From Demequina sediminis (GTDB lineage: Bacteria; Actinomycetota; Actinomycetes; Actinomycetales; Demequinaceae), in the NCBI RefSeq assembly GCF_030296675.1, contig NZ_AP027736.1, positions 124,001 through 188,000 of the forward strand: DNA of 64,000 nt. Direction: 5' to 3'. Shown piece after piece: positions 1 through 11,174 of this stretch (position 1 is the first letter of the stretch; every line of letters begins with the position of its first letter). The notes below the pieces were generated by a model, which was given only the letters and a program-made list of their open reading frames with translations, made no database searches and was not told the origin of the DNA. The position numbers were made by a program, and so were the translations under genes.

Positions 1-1564
1 CGCGGGCGGAGTTCATCATGGATGCGTCCGCTCCGAGCCAGGCCTCGGTGGACGCCGCGGCCGACTCTCTCGAGCAGGCGATCGACGCGCTCGCACCGGG
101 CGACGGCACGATTCCCGACCCCACCGTGGCGCCCGTCGAGCTGACGGTCGTCGAGGGCGACGAGATCACCCTTCCCGGCACGGTCGACGTGGTCGCCTAC
201 GACGACTCGACCGTCTCGGAGGAGGTCGTGTGGAGCGGCGCTCAGGACTGGATCTCCGGCCCCGGCGTCTACACCGTCACGGGCATCACCGAGGGTGGCT
301 GGCTCGCCACGGCGACCATCACGGTCACCGCGCGTGGGCTGGTCAACCCCGGCTTCCAGACCGGCGACACCACCGGATGGGACCTCCCCTCCGATCCTCA
401 TCCCGAGACGTACGGCGTGGTCGCGGACCAGTGGAGCTCGGTGGGCGGCCAGGCGTTCAACGTGTGGGGTCCGACCCCGTACGAGTACGTCCTGAGCCAG
501 ACCCTCGAGGGCCTCGCGCCCGGCACCTACGCGGTGTCGGCGGGCGGTCACGGCGAGGACACCGCGACCGACGCGGTCGCGCTGACGGGTGAGCTGTTCG
601 CCACGTCCGGCGACGCGGAGGAGACGGACGCGTTCGCCTTCACCGGCTGGGGCGCATGGGACTACCCGACGGTCTCCGTGACCGTGGGCGACTCGGGCAC
701 CCTCACCGTGGGCGTCCGCGGCGCCGGCGGCACCGAGGACTACGCGTGGTACGACGAGTTCACGCTCGAGCGGACCGACGCCGTGGCGGCTGACACCGCC
801 GCGCTCGAGGACGCGCTGGCCGCGGCGAGCGGGGTCGACCGTGACCTCTTCACCGTGCCGTCGCTCGCCGTGCTCGACCTCGCGGTCGAGATCGGCGGGA
901 TCGCTTTGAGCGCCGACACCCCCGACCAGGATGCCGTCGACGAGGCCACCGCGATCGTGACAGGGGCGATCGACGCCCTGGTGGCGGTGCCCGACCTCGC
1001 GGACATCACTCCCGACTCGACGGAGTTCTTCACGGAGATCTCGTGGCTCGCTCGCGAGGGCATCACGACGGGCTGGGCCAACGGCGACGGAACGTTCGAC
1101 TTCCGTCCGCTGTCGCCCATCACCCGCGACGCGATGGCGGCGTTCCTCTACCGCTTCGCTGGCGAGCCCGAGGTCGAGCTGCCCGCCGAGTCTCCCTTCG
1201 TGGACGTGACGCCCACGTCGACGGAGTTCTACACGGAGATCGTGTGGATGTACCAGGAGGGACTGTCCACCGGTTGGGAAACCGCCGCGGGTCGCGAGTA
1301 CCGCCCCCTGTCGCACGTCAAGCGCGACGCGATGGCGGCATTCCTCTACCGCTTCGCGGGTAGCCCCGCGTGGGAGGACCCCGCGCAGTCGCCGTTCGTC
1401 GATGTCACCCCCGACAGCACGGAGTTCTTCACGGAGATCACCTGGTTGGCGGACACGGGCATCACGACCGGCTGGGAGACCCCGCTGGCGACGAGTACCG
1501 CGCGCTGGCGCACGTCAAGCGCGACGCGATGGCCGCCTTCCTCTACCGGTTCGCCGGGATGTAG
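1..1564 (+). CDS. Secreted protein with three C-terminal SLH-like repeats, 5' partial, one frameshift
   Basis: The frame is open to the window edge, so the N-terminus is missing. After a short helical stretch there is a bacterial Ig-like segment (VELTVVEGDEITLPG), a carbohydrate-binding-like segment (LVNPGFQTGDTTGWDL), a second helical linker, then three repeats of about 55 residues of the form GITTGW...FRPL..ITRDAMAAFLYRFAG. Such repeats are thought to hold secreted enzymes at the cell surface. The modules resemble the tail of a large secreted glycoside hydrolase, but no catalytic domain is in view. In the third repeat the frame breaks at 1481-1485; adding one G restores GWETPAGDEYRALAHVKRDAM and a natural stop at 1564. 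Confidence 0.75.
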
Positions 1565-1581
1565 GAGGCCTCACGCACGAC

Positions 1582-1616
1582 GGCCGTGGCCCCGGGTTCT
1601 GCCCGGGGCCACGGCC
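1582..1616. terminator. Strong bidirectional terminator hairpin
   Basis: A perfect 15-bp stem (GGCCGTGGCCCCGGG with its complement) closes a 5-nt loop. It lies between the converging SLH-like protein gene and glgX. There is no clear U tract, which is usual in high-GC actinobacteria. Confidence 0.8.
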
Positions 1617-1665
1617 TGTGTCGTCTCTGGGGTGCGAGGGGACGATGCCCCCGCGGGGGCGTCGC

Positions 1666-3815
1666 TCAGCCCTGGGGGCGCGTGAGGTACAGCCTGAGCG
1701 ACAGCGCCCCGAGCTGCTGAACCGCTCCGGGTGCGACCTCGACGTCGGGGCGCTCGGCGAGCGAGTCCCACGCGCTGTCCCACGCAAGGTGCCACGGCGC
1801 GCCCTGGTCCTCGGGGATGGTGACCTCGATGTCCCTGTTCGCGCCGTTCACGACCACCAGGGCATCGGCCTCCGTGGGAATCGACAGCGAACGCATGAAC
1901 TGCACCACGCGCGTCTCGGGATCCTCCCACCAGTCCTCGTCCTCGTGCTCGCCGTCGACGCGGAACCAGGCGGAGTCCGCGCGGAACTGCGCGTCGGTGG
2001 GGTCCTCGTCGACGCCGTCATAGAAGCGTCCCGGCCGGAGCACGCGGTGCGCACGGCGCAAGCGAATCAGCTCCGCGATCGACTCGCGCAGGTTCACCTG
2101 CCACTCGTCGTGGTTCCAGTCGAACCACGAGATCTCGTTGTCCTGGCAGTAGGCGTTGTTGTTTCCGCCCTGCGAGCGGCCAAACTCGTCGCCGCCCAGC
2201 AGCATGGGGGTGCCGGCGGAAATGAGCAGCGTGCCCAGCAGGTTGCGCAGCGAGCGTCGCCGCGCGTGCAGGATCTCGGGGTCGTCCGTGTCGCCCTCGA
2301 CGCCGTGGTTGAACGAGCGGTTGTTGTCCGTGCCGTCGCGGTTGTCCTCGCCATTGGCCTCGTTGTGCTTCTGGTGATACGCCGTGAGGTCGTGGGCCGT
2401 GAAGCCGTCGTGGGCCGTGACGAAGTTGACGGACGCGATCGGCCCGCGCATGCCGTAGGGCTCCGAATGTCCGAACAGGTCGGACGAGCCAGCGATGCGG
2501 GTGGCGAGCTCGGGCGCGGTGGGGTGGTGGCGCTGGCCGGACTGGGCGGCGCCCCACTGCAGCCAGAACGAGCGTGTGTAGTCGCGAAAGCGGTCGTTCC
2601 ACTCGGACATGGGCTGCGGGAAGTTGCCCACCTGCCAGCCGCCCAGACCGATGTCCCAGGGCTCGGCGATGAGCTTGAGGCCGCCGAGCACGGGGTCCGT
2701 CGTGAGGCCCACCAGGAAGGGGTGGTCGGTCGAGAAGCCCTGCATGGTGCGGCCCAGCGTCGCGGCGAGGTCGAAGCGGAAGCCGTCGACGCGCATCTCA
2801 GTGGCCCAGTAGCGCAGCGAGTCGAGCGCCATCTTCACCACGACGGGGCGCGAGAAGTCGAGCGTGTTGCCGGTGCCGGTCGTGTCGTCGTAGTGCTGGG
2901 GTGCGTGCGGCTGGCTGCGGTAGTACGCGTGGTTGTCGAGCCCCTTCCACGACAGCACGCGGTCCGAGCTCGATCCCTCCGCGGTGTGGTTGTAGACCAC
3001 GTCGAGGATCACCTCGAGGCCCCCTGGTGGAGGAGGTCGACCATGCCGCAGAACTCGTCCTGCACGGCCTGCGCGCCGGCCTCTCGGGCGGCACGCGTGG
3101 CATAGGCGGCGTGCGGCGCGAAGAAGCCGAGCGTCGAGTATCCCCAGTACGAGCTGAGGCCAGCGTGATCGAGGTGCGGCTCGGATGCGAAGGCGTGAAT
3201 GGGCAGCAGCTCGACGGCGGTGATGCCCAGCGACGTCAGGTACTCGATCGCGGCCGGGTGGGCGAGGCCCGCATAGGTGCCCTGCAGGTCGTCGGGCACG
3301 CCCGGCATCGTCTTCGTGAGGCCCTTGACGTGCGTCTCGTAGATGACCGTGTCCGTCCACGGCACTCGCGGGTGGGGAGTCTGCCAGGGCCCGGACGGCT
3401 TCTCGGTGACCACCGAGCGCGGCATGAGCGGAGCGGAGTCCGTCGAGTCCCGCGAGCTCAGCAGCGCGCGCGAGGCGGGGTCCGTCATGGGGGCAAGATC
3501 GCCCTCGATGCCGCGGCCATACGGGTCGAGCAGCAGCTTGGCGGGGTTGTACCGGTGGCCCTGCTTCGGCAGCCACGGCCCGGTCGCCCGGAAGCCATAG
3601 CGCTGTCCCGCGCGGACGTCCGGCACCAGAGCGTGCCAGATCCCGTTCTGGGGTCCGTGCAACGCGATCCTGGTCTCCGCGCCCGACTCATCGAAGAGGC
3701 AGAGGTGCATCGCGGTCGCGTGGGCCGCGAACACCGCGACGGTCGCTCCTCCCTCGACCAGGTGCACCCCGAGGCGATGGGGGTTGGGGGACGGCTCGAC
3801 CGTGGAGGTGTTCAT
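1666..3815 (-). CDS. glgX: Glycogen debranching enzyme GlgX, one frameshift
   Basis: About 716 residues once repaired, the normal GlgX length. It hydrolyses alpha-1,6 branches of glycogen in the cytoplasm. The N-terminal CBM48-like part (RLGVHLVEGGATVAVFAAHA) is followed by a GH13 barrel with YETHVKGLT, DVVYNHTAEG, DGFRFDLAATLG (nucleophile Asp), LIAEPWDIG (acid Glu) and VTAHDGFT (stabilising Asp), all typical. The frame shifts at 3020-3024, where one C is missing from HQAGLEVILDVV. ATG at 3815 is chosen; an in-frame GTG lies two codons upstream. It is monocistronic and diverges from etfB. Confidence 0.92.
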
Positions 3816-3887
3816 GTTCACATTGTCCTTGACGCCGCCATGGCGTGCCGCATTCCCGGTGCGGCGCGCCTCACACCCGTCGCACCC

Positions 3888-3893
3888 TAGGAT
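3888..3893 (+). promoter_or_regulatory. -10 element TAGGAT of leaderless etfB promoter
   Basis: TAGGAT ends 7 nt before the ATG at 3901. There is no Shine-Dalgarno sequence, so the transcript probably begins at the start codon. Confidence 0.6.
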
Positions 3894-3900
3894 TGCACCC

Positions 3901-4689
3901 ATGCGCATCCTGGTGACGGTCAAGTTCGTCCCCGATCTGCAGTCGCAGCGCTCCTTCACGGACGGCGCGGTGACCCGCACGGGCGACGACGGCACGATGA
4001 ACGAGCTCGACGAGAACGCGGTCGAGGCCGCGCTCCAACTCAAGGAGGCCGCGGGGGAGGGCGAGGTTTATGCCCTCACCGTGGGTGGGGACGATGCCGT
4101 GGCGGCGGTCCGCAAGGCCCTGCAGCTGGGCGTCGATCACGCGATCCACGTGTCCGACGCCGCGATCGCGGGCTCGGACGTGTTCGGCACCGCGAAGGTC
4201 ATCGCCGCCGCGGTGCGCAAGGTGCACGCGGAGGCGCCGCTCGACCTTGTCATCACGGGAATGGCGGCCCTCGACGGACTCACGTCCATGCTGCCGACCG
4301 CCCTCGCGGCGGAGCTTGACTGGTCCCAGCTGACCCTCGCCTCGGGCCTCACGGTCGAGGACGGGACCGCGAGCATCGTCCGCCACCTGCCCGACGCTCA
4401 CGAGACGCTCTCCGCGCCGCTGCCCGCCGTGGTGTCCGTCACGGACGAGGCCAACAAGCCGCGCTACCCCAACTTCAAGCTCATCATGGCCGCGCGCACC
4501 AAGCCCGTGACGACGTGGTCGCTCGCGGACCTCGGGGTGGATCCCGCGACCGTGGGCGCCGGCGCGGCGCGCACCGTCGTGGTCGACGCCTCGCCGCGGC
4601 CCCCGCGCGAGAACAGGGTCGTGGTCACGGACACCGGTGACGGCGGCACGCGACTCGCCGACTTCCTGATCGAGAGGGGCCTCGCATGA
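3901..4689 (+). CDS. etfB: Electron transfer flavoprotein beta subunit
   Basis: 262 residues. It pairs with the next gene product to form the soluble ETF heterodimer that takes electrons from acyl-CoA and related dehydrogenases. The typical EtfB opening MRILVTVKFVPD, the early NELDENAVEAAL and the central DLVITGMAALDG are present. An upstream in-frame extension is rejected because of the TAGGAT promoter element just before this ATG. The stop overlaps the etfA start (ATGA), so the pair is translationally coupled. Confidence 0.93.
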   Translation: MRILVTVKFVPDLQSQRSFTDGAVTRTGDDGTMNELDENAVEAALQLKEAAGEGEVYALTVGGDDAVAAVRKALQLGVDHAIHVSDAAIAGSDVFGTAKVIAAAVRKVHAEAPLDLVITGMAALDGLTSMLPTALAAELDWSQLTLASGLTVEDGTASIVRHLPDAHETLSAPLPAVVSVTDEANKPRYPNFKLIMAARTKPVTTWSLADLGVDPATVGAGAARTVVVDASPRPPRENRVVVTDTGDGGTRLADFLIERGLA

Positions 4690-5639
4690 GCACGGTCGCA
4701 GTCCTGGTCGAGTCCCGCGAGGGAGTCGTGACGCAGCCCACGTTCGAGGCGCTCACGCTCGCGCGTTCGCTCGGCACCCCCGTCGCGGTGTGGTTGGGGT
4801 CCGCCCCCGAGCCCGCGGAGGTCGCGCGGCTGGGGATTTACGGCGCCACCGAGGTGCGCGTGGTGCCCACAGGGGACGATGCTCGGGTGGTGTCGCGTGC
4901 GGCCGCCGCCCTGGGTGCGGCCACCGCGGATGCCGCGATCGTCGTGCTCATCTCGACATTCGTCAACAAGGAGATCGCGACGCGCCTCGCGCTCGCGACC
5001 GGTGCGGGCGTGGTCGTCGACGCCGCGGGAGCCGAGCTGGTCGACGGTCGCGTCGAGACCCTGCAGACCGTCTTCGCGGCGACGTGGAACGTGCGCACGC
5101 GCATCGAGTCCGACGCGGCGATCGTGGGCATCCGACCCAACACGACGCAGGCCCAGGCGGCCGAGACTCCCGGCGCCGCGACCCTGGTGACGGTCGAGGC
5201 CGCTCTTCCCGAGACTCGCGAGGCGATCGTGGCCGTCGAGCCCGTGCCCGCGAGCGACGGCGTGCCGCTGGCCGAGGCCCCCGTGGTGGTCTCGGGCGGT
5301 CGCGGCACCGGCGGCGACTACACGCTGGTGCGCGAGCTCGCCGAACTGCTCGGCGGCGCGGTGGGCGCGTCCCGCGATGCGACCGACGAGGGATGGATCT
5401 CGCACGAGCACATGGTGGGCCAGACCGGCACCACCGTGACCCCCGCGCTGTACGTGGCGTGCGGCATCTCGGGCGCGGTCCACCACCGCGGCGGCATGCA
5501 GGCCTCGGGGACGATCGTCGCGGTCAACATCGACCCCGATGCGCCGATCTTCGAGATCGCCGACTTCGGCGTGGTGGGCGACCTGGGTGACGTGCTCCCG
5601 CAGGCGATCGCACGCATCGAGGACCACCGCAGGGGCTAG
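4686..5639 (+). CDS. etfA: Electron transfer flavoprotein alpha subunit
   Basis: 317 residues. It carries the FAD of the ETF dimer. The N-terminal domain begins VAVLVESREG. The C-terminal FAD domain is clear: VVSGGRGTGG, then GAVGASRDATDEGW, VGQTGTTVTPALYVACGISGA and INIDPDAPIFEIADFGVVGD-like motifs (here VNIDPDAP). It overlaps etfB by 4 nt. The cysteine desulfurase and MnmA genes follow a few kilobases downstream, a frequent actinobacterial order, here split by an SDR and a nuclease gene. Confidence 0.93.
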   Translation: MSTVAVLVESREGVVTQPTFEALTLARSLGTPVAVWLGSAPEPAEVARLGIYGATEVRVVPTGDDARVVSRAAAALGAATADAAIVVLISTFVNKEIATRLALATGAGVVVDAAGAELVDGRVETLQTVFAATWNVRTRIESDAAIVGIRPNTTQAQAAETPGAATLVTVEAALPETREAIVAVEPVPASDGVPLAEAPVVVSGGRGTGGDYTLVRELAELLGGAVGASRDATDEGWISHEHMVGQTGTTVTPALYVACGISGAVHHRGGMQASGTIVAVNIDPDAPIFEIADFGVVGDLGDVLPQAIARIEDHRRG

Positions 5640-5651
5640 GAGCCGGGACGG

Positions 5652-6479
5652 TCAGTCCTCGCGGTCGATCCCGAGGGACAGGCCCTCCCAGCGGTCGACC
5701 TCCGCGCCCATTCGCGCCAACTTGGCCCTGGTCTGGGTGACCGCGTGGGCGCCGCAGATGAGGTGCAGCGGCGGCTCGGCCTCGTCGGCGAGCCGCAGCA
5801 TCGCCTCGGCGACCGCCGCGGGTGACCCGGGCTGGCGACCGGGGAGCGCGTGAATGCGCTCCCAGAACGGCTCCATCACCGGGGCATAGTCGGGCAGCAC
5901 GTCCTCGTTCTTGGCGCCGGATGGGATCCACTGCGAGCGGATGGGCCCGGGCTCGAGCAGCGTGACGCGGATGCCCAGGTGGGCGACCTCCGCCGCGAGT
6001 GCCTCCATGAATCCCGAGACCGCGAACTTCGACGCGCAGTAGTACCCCAGGCCGGCCGAGCCGCGCACGCCAGCGATCGATGACACCGTGAAGATGTGGC
6101 CGGATCGCTGCGCGCGGAGGTGGGGAAGCAGCGCGGTGGTGACCGCGGCGGCGCCCCAGAAGTTCGCGTCCATGACCTCGTGAGCGTCGGCGGAAGTCGA
6201 CTCCTCGATGGTCGAGAAGTAGCCGATCCCCGCGTTGTTGACCAGCACGTCCACCCGGCCAAACCGCGCGATCGCGGCCTCGACCGCCGCCGCCACCGCG
6301 GCATCGTCCCTCACCTCGAGCGGGAGGGCGAGCACCGTGTCGGGGAAGCGGTCGACCAGCGCCGCGAGGGTGTCGGGCCGGCGCGCGGTGGCGACCACGC
6401 GGTGGCCGGCGGCCGCGGCGGCCTCGGCGGTCGCACGGCCGATTCCGGTCGAGCAGCCGGTGATGAACCAGACGGCCAT
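5652..6479 (-). CDS. SDR family oxidoreductase
   Basis: 275 residues, classical short-chain dehydrogenase. The NAD(P) motif is TGCSTGIG near residues 8-15. Then come VLVNNAGIGYFS, the catalytic Ser in VSSIAG and YYCASK (Tyr and Lys). The Arg in the ATARRPDT strand end suggests an NADPH preference. The substrate cannot be told from sequence. A good ribosome site (GGAGG) precedes the ATG at 6479. It converges on etfA with a 12-nt gap. Confidence 0.88.
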   Translation of the reverse strand: MAVWFITGCSTGIGRATAEAAAAAGHRVVATARRPDTLAALVDRFPDTVLALPLEVRDDAAVAAAVEAAIARFGRVDVLVNNAGIGYFSTIEESTSADAHEVMDANFWGAAAVTTALLPHLRAQRSGHIFTVSSIAGVRGSAGLGYYCASKFAVSGFMEALAAEVAHLGIRVTLLEPGPIRSQWIPSGAKNEDVLPDYAPVMEPFWERIHALPGRQPGSPAAVAEAMLRLADEAEPPLHLICGAHAVTQTRAKLARMGAEVDRWEGLSLGIDRED

Positions 6480-6666
6480 GAGTCCTCCTACGACGGGTGT
6501 GGGACCACCGTAGCGCGGGGAAGGCGCCGCCTCCCGGGCCCCTCGTCACGCTTCGGAAATGTAGATGTCATCAAGATTTCACCCGGCAATCTCCCGCTTG
6601 CCATGGGCTTTCGGGCACCAGGTGTCTACGGTGGAGAGGTCCCCCTACCAGGTCGAAAGGTTCCCC
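6480..6666. other. Intergenic region between SDR and nuclease genes
   Basis: 187 nt between divergent genes. It must hold both promoters. It is less GC-rich than its surroundings near 6555-6600, but no convincing -35/-10 pair or palindrome was found. The nuclease ribosome site GAAAGG lies just before 6667. Confidence 0.4.
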
Positions 6667-9600
6667 ATGCATCGCCGCATTCTCGCGCCAGGGTTGATCG
6701 CTGCCCTCGCCGTCTCCACGGTGGTCGCCGTGCCAGCCCAGGCCGCCACGACTGACCTCTTCATCTCCGAGTACGTCGAGGGATCCGCTAGCAACAAGGC
6801 CGTCGAGATCTACAACGGCACGGCCGATGCGGTCGACCTCAGCGCGTACACGCTCGAGCTGTACTCGAACGGCGCCGCGACCGCGTCCGTGACGACGCTG
6901 GCGGGCACGCTCGCGGCAGGCGACGTCCACGTCGTGGTCAACGGCTCCGCTGGCGCGGCGCTGGCGGCTCTCGGGGACCAGACGGGAGGCGCGACGAACT
7001 TCAACGGCGACGACGCCCTGATTCTGCGCCACGGCGAGACCGTCATCGACTCGTTCGGCCTGGTCGGAGTCGATCCCGGCACCGAGTGGACGGGCGGTGG
7101 GGCAGACGACACGCTGCGCCGCAAGGCCACCGTGTGCGAGGGCGACACCGTCACCTCCGACGCCTTCGACGTCGCGGTCGAGTGGGACTCCTTCGCGCAG
7201 GACACCTTCGACGGGCTGGGCGCGCACACGAGCACGTGCTCCGGCGAGCCGCCCGTGGACGTGCCGCCCACCGTGACGAGCATCGTCCCCGCGGACGGCG
7301 CCGTCGGCGTCCTGCCCGGCGTCGCCCCCGTGGTGACCTTCTCCGAGCCGGTCGCCGTCGATGACGCGTTCGCGCTGATCTGCGGCGAGGATGACCTCGC
7401 GCTGACCACGACCGGTGGGCCGACCGCCTACACGGTGACCCCGGCCGCCCCGCTCGAGGCGAACGCGGAGTGCACGTTCACCGTCGACGCCGGGCGGGTC
7501 ACGGATGTCGATGGCGAGCCCGACCTGCTCGCTGCGAGCGCCTCCGCGACGTTCACGGTGCTGGGCGACCCGACCCCGATTTCCGCGGTGCAGGGCGCCA
7601 CCGACACGAGCCCCCTTGCCGGCCAGACGGTCCTCATCGAGGGCGTCGTCGTCGGCGACTACGAGGGCCGTCTCCCGCGCTGCGCGGCTTCTATGTCCAG
7701 TCCCGCGACGCGGACGCCGACGCGGATCCCGCGACGTCGGAGGGCATCTTTGTCTTCAACGGGAACGATGACTCGGTCACCCTGGGCGATGAGGTCGCCG
7801 TGGTGGGCGTGGTCGCCGAGTACCAGGGGCAGACCCAGCTGGGCTCGGTGAGCTCGATCGAGGTCCTCAGCCACGACGCCCCCGTGACTCCCGCCCAGGT
7901 GTCGCTGCCGTTCGCCGCCGCGACCGACGCCGAGGCGTTCGAGGGCATGAGCGTCGAGTTCGCCCAGCCGCTGTTCGTCACCGAGATGTACCTGCTGGGA
8001 CGCTTCGGCGAAGTGACCGTGTCCGGCACCGCGCGCCTCGACCAGCCCACGGCCGTGGTCGCTCCCGGCGACGAGGCGAATGCGCTCCAGGCGCTCAACA
8101 ACCTCAACAAGATCAAGGTCGACGACTCGCTCAACAGCCAGAACCCCGACCCGCTGGTGTTCGGGCGTGGGGGCAGCCGCTGTCCGCGTCGAACACGCTG
8201 CGCGGCGGGGACACCGTCACCGGCCTCACGGGCGTCATGACGTACACGTGGGCGGGCAACTCCGCGTCGGGCAATGCGTGGCGCGTGCGTCCGGCCGCCG
8301 AGCTGCCCGACTTCGAGGCGGTCAACGAGCGTCCCACCGCCGCACCCGAGGTGGGCGGCGACGTCAAGGTCTCGGCCTTCAACGTGCTCAACTACTTCCT
8401 CACGCTTGACGAGGGCACCCCGGTGTGCGGCCCCGACGGCTTCGAGCAGGACTGCCGCGGCGCCGAGACGCCCGAGGAACTTGAGCGTCAGACCGCGAAG
8501 TTGGTCGCGGCCCTCGAGGCGCTCGATGCCGACGTGATCGGCATCATGGAGATGGAGAACTCGACCGGCGTGGAGCCCTCGCGGCGCTCGCCGATGCCCT
8601 CAATGAGGCGATCGGTTCGGACGACTATTCGTACGTCGACACCGGCGTGGTGGGCACCGACACGATCCGCGTGGGCTTCCTCTACGACACCACGGCCGTC
8701 GCCGAGGTGGGCGACTTCGCGGTGCTGGACTCCGCGGTGGACCCCCGCTTCGACGACGACCGCAACCGTCCCTCGATCGCGCAGACCTTCGAGGAGAGCG
8801 CGACAGGCGAGACCTTCACCGTGGTGGCCAACCACTGGAAGTCCAAGGAAGCTGTGCGGCCTCGGGCCCCGATGCCGATCAGGGCGACGGTGCGAGCTGC
8901 TGGAACGCGACCCGCACGGCAGGCGCGGAGGCGCTGGTCGACTGGCTGGGCACGGACCCGACGGGAGTCGCCGACGAGGACGTCATCATCATGGGTGACC
9001 TCAACTCGTACGGCCAGGAGGACCCGATTCAGGTCCTGCGCGAGGCGGGTTACGTCGAGCTGGGCGGCGGGGACTACTCGTACGTCTTCGACGGCCAGTG
9101 GGGCTCGCTCGACTACGCGTTTGCCTCGTCCACGATGGCGGAGCAGGTGACGGACTCCGCTCACCTGCACATCAACGCGGACGAGCCCTCGGTGCTCGAC
9201 TACAACACCAACTTCAAGTCCGCGTCGCAGATCGAGAGCCTCTTCGCCCCCGACATGTACCGCACGTCGGACCACGACCCGGTGCTGATCGGCCTCGACC
9301 TCACGGCGCCCGCCGCCCCCGAGTTCACGGACGTCTCCGCCGATCCCGCGTCGCCGCTGTACAGCGAGCACGCCGAGGCGATCGCGTGGATGGCGGCCGA
9401 GGGCATCTCGACGGGATGGGTCACCGAGGACGGAACCGAGTTCCGCCCGCTTGCTCACGCCAAGCGTGACGCGCTCGCGGCGTTCCTCTACCGCGCCGCG
9501 GGAGAGCCGGACTTCGACATGCCGGCCCAGTCGCCCTTCGTGGACGTGTCCTCGGACCCGTCGTCGCCGCACTACACGGAGCACTGGGAGGCCATCACGT

Positions 9601-9938
9601 GGATGGCGGTCACGGGCCTGTCGCAGGGCTACGAGACCGCCGCGGGGGTCGAGTACCGCCCCCTCAGCCGCGTGACCCGCGATGCCGTGGCATCGTTCCT
9701 CTACCGCGCGAACGGCGAGCCAGAGTTCGACATGCCCACGGAGGGGCCGTTCGTGGACGTGTCCGCCGACCCGGCCTCGTCGGTGTTCAGCGAGCACGCC
9801 GTCGCGATCGCCTGGATGGGTGAGACGGGTCTGTCGACGGGATGGGAGACGCCAGCCGGCGCCGAGTTCCGACCCGTGTCGCCCATCACGCGCGACGCGA
9901 TCGCTGCCTTCCTGTTCCGCCTGGACGGGCTGCGCTAG
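6667..9938 (+). CDS. Secreted ExeM/NucH-type endonuclease with LTD, Ig-like and three SLH-like repeats; four frameshifts
   Basis: A signal peptide (MHRRILAPGLIAALAVSTVVAVPAQA) leads to a lamin-tail domain (LFISEYVEGSASNKAVEIYN), an Ig-like segment (PPTVTSIVPADGAVGV), an OB-like region, then an endonuclease/exonuclease/phosphatase domain with FNVLNYF, IMEMEN, VVANHWKSK, GDLNSY and the final SDHDPVLI. Three SLH-like repeats end the protein, as in the gene at the window start. It is probably a cell-surface DNase. The frame is broken at 7668, 8169-8173, 8576 and 8847, each explained by one missing G or C; every segment then joins without loss of motif. Repaired length is about 1090 residues. Confidence 0.85.
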
Positions 9939-9960
9939 CCAAGGCCGAGAGGACCGGGAG

Positions 9961-9992
9961 CGCCGCCGCCGTGGGAGACCACGGCGGCGGCG
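9961..9992 (+). terminator. Terminator hairpin after the nuclease gene
   Basis: A 14-bp perfect stem (CGCCGCCGCCGTGG and complement) with a GAGA loop. It lies directly upstream of the next gene's -10 element. Confidence 0.75.
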
Positions 9993-9996
9993 TTCC

Positions 9997-10002
9997 TACA
10001 CT
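9997..10002 (+). promoter_or_regulatory. -10 element TACACT of leaderless cysteine desulfurase promoter
   Basis: TACACT ends 6 nt before the GTG at 10009, and no ribosome site fits between. It follows the terminator hairpin by only 4 nt. Confidence 0.6.
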
Positions 10003-10008
10003 GGTCGG

Positions 10009-11151
10009 GTGACCTATCTCGACCACGCCGCGACCACGCCCCTGCGCGCGAGCGCCCGCGACGCCTGGCTCGCGGCGGTCGAGCACGAGGGCAACCCCTC
10101 CTCGAGTCATGCGCCGGGTCGGCGGGCACGCGCGATCGTCGAGGACGCGCGCGAGCGGATCGCCGCGGTCATGGGCGCCCATCCGACCGAGGTGATCCTC
10201 ACCTCGGGCGCGACCGAGGCCGACAACCTCGCGATCGTGGGGCTTCACCGCGCGCGCGCGGCGGCGGGTCGCACCCGGCTCGTGAGCACCGCAATCGAGC
10301 ACCACGCGGCGCTGGACCCCGCGAGGCGCCTCGCCGCGCGCGGAGAGGCGAAGCTCACGGAACTCGCGGTCGACGCTCACGGGATCATCACGGATCCGGC
10401 GGGGGAGTGGCTGTCCGAGGACGTCTCGGTGGTGTCCGTGATGTGGGCGAACAACGAGACCGGGGCGGTGCAGCCGCTCGAGGCGGTGGTCGATGCCGCG
10501 ACGGACCACGGGGTGCCGGTGCACTCGGACGCCGTGCAGGCGGTGCCGTACCTGCCGGTGCGATTCGCGGAGTCGGGACTCACCTCGATGGCGGTGACGG
10601 CGCACAAGGTGGGCGGACCCGTCGGGGTGGGCGCGCTGCTCGTGCGCCGCGACGCGATGCTCGAGCCGCTGTTCCACGGAGGCAATCAGCAGCGCGTGCG
10701 TTCGGGCACCCTCGATGCTCCCGGCGCCGCGGCCTTCGCGGCGGCGCTTGCGGACGCCGCCGCCGAGCGGGCCAGCGAGGCGGACCGGCTCGCTGGCCTG
10801 CAGTGTGACCTGGTCGCGTGGGTCGAGTCGCTGCCTGGCGTGCGGCTCACGGGCCCGCGACCGGGACCGGGCCGGCTCCCCGGAATCGTCAGCGTGGTCG
10901 TCGAGGGTGCCCGCACCGAATCACTGCTCACCGTGCTCGACCTCTCCGGGATCGCCGTCTCGGGCGGGTCCGCGTGTGCCGCGGGGGTCCACCGCACCAG
11001 CCACGTGCTCGGCGCGATGGGACTGGCCGAGCGGGAGGCCGCCGGAGCGCTGCGGATCTCGATGGGACGCACCACCACGGCCGAGGACATCGCCGCCCTC
11101 AGGGGCGTCCTTCCCGACGCGATCGAGAGGGCGCGCGCCGCGGGGGCCTGA
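10009..11151 (+). CDS. Cysteine desulfurase (IscS/NifS family)
   Basis: 380 residues, class V aminotransferase fold. It uses PLP to take sulfur from cysteine for tRNA thiolation and cofactors. The opening [32 protein letters not shown], the PLP lysine in [20 protein letters not shown] and the catalytic cysteine loop SGGSACAAG are all seen. It sits 23 nt before mnmA, so it is the likely sulfur donor for MnmA. The GTG start is set by the leaderless promoter element. Confidence 0.92.
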   Translation: MTYLDHAATTPLRASARDAWLAAVEHEGNPSSSHAPGRRARAIVEDARERIAAVMGAHPTEVILTSGATEADNLAIVGLHRARAAAGRTRLVSTAIEHHAALDPARRLAARGEAKLTELAVDAHGIITDPAGEWLSEDVSVVSVMWANNETGAVQPLEAVVDAATDHGVPVHSDAVQAVPYLPVRFAESGLTSMAVTAHKVGGPVGVGALLVRRDAMLEPLFHGGNQQRVRSGTLDAPGAAAFAAALADAAAERASEADRLAGLQCDLVAWVESLPGVRLTGPRPGPGRLPGIVSVVVEGARTESLLTVLDLSGIAVSGGSACAAGVHRTSHVLGAMGLAEREAAGALRISMGRTTTAEDIAALRGVLPDAIERARAAGA

Positions 11152-11162
11152 CGCCGACCCCG

Positions 11163-11168
11163 TACCCT
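11163..11168 (+). promoter_or_regulatory. -10 element TACCCT of leaderless mnmA promoter
   Basis: TACCCT ends 6 nt before the ATG at 11175. mnmA may be transcribed both from here and from the upstream gene. Confidence 0.5.
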
Positions 11169-11174
11169 AGAACG

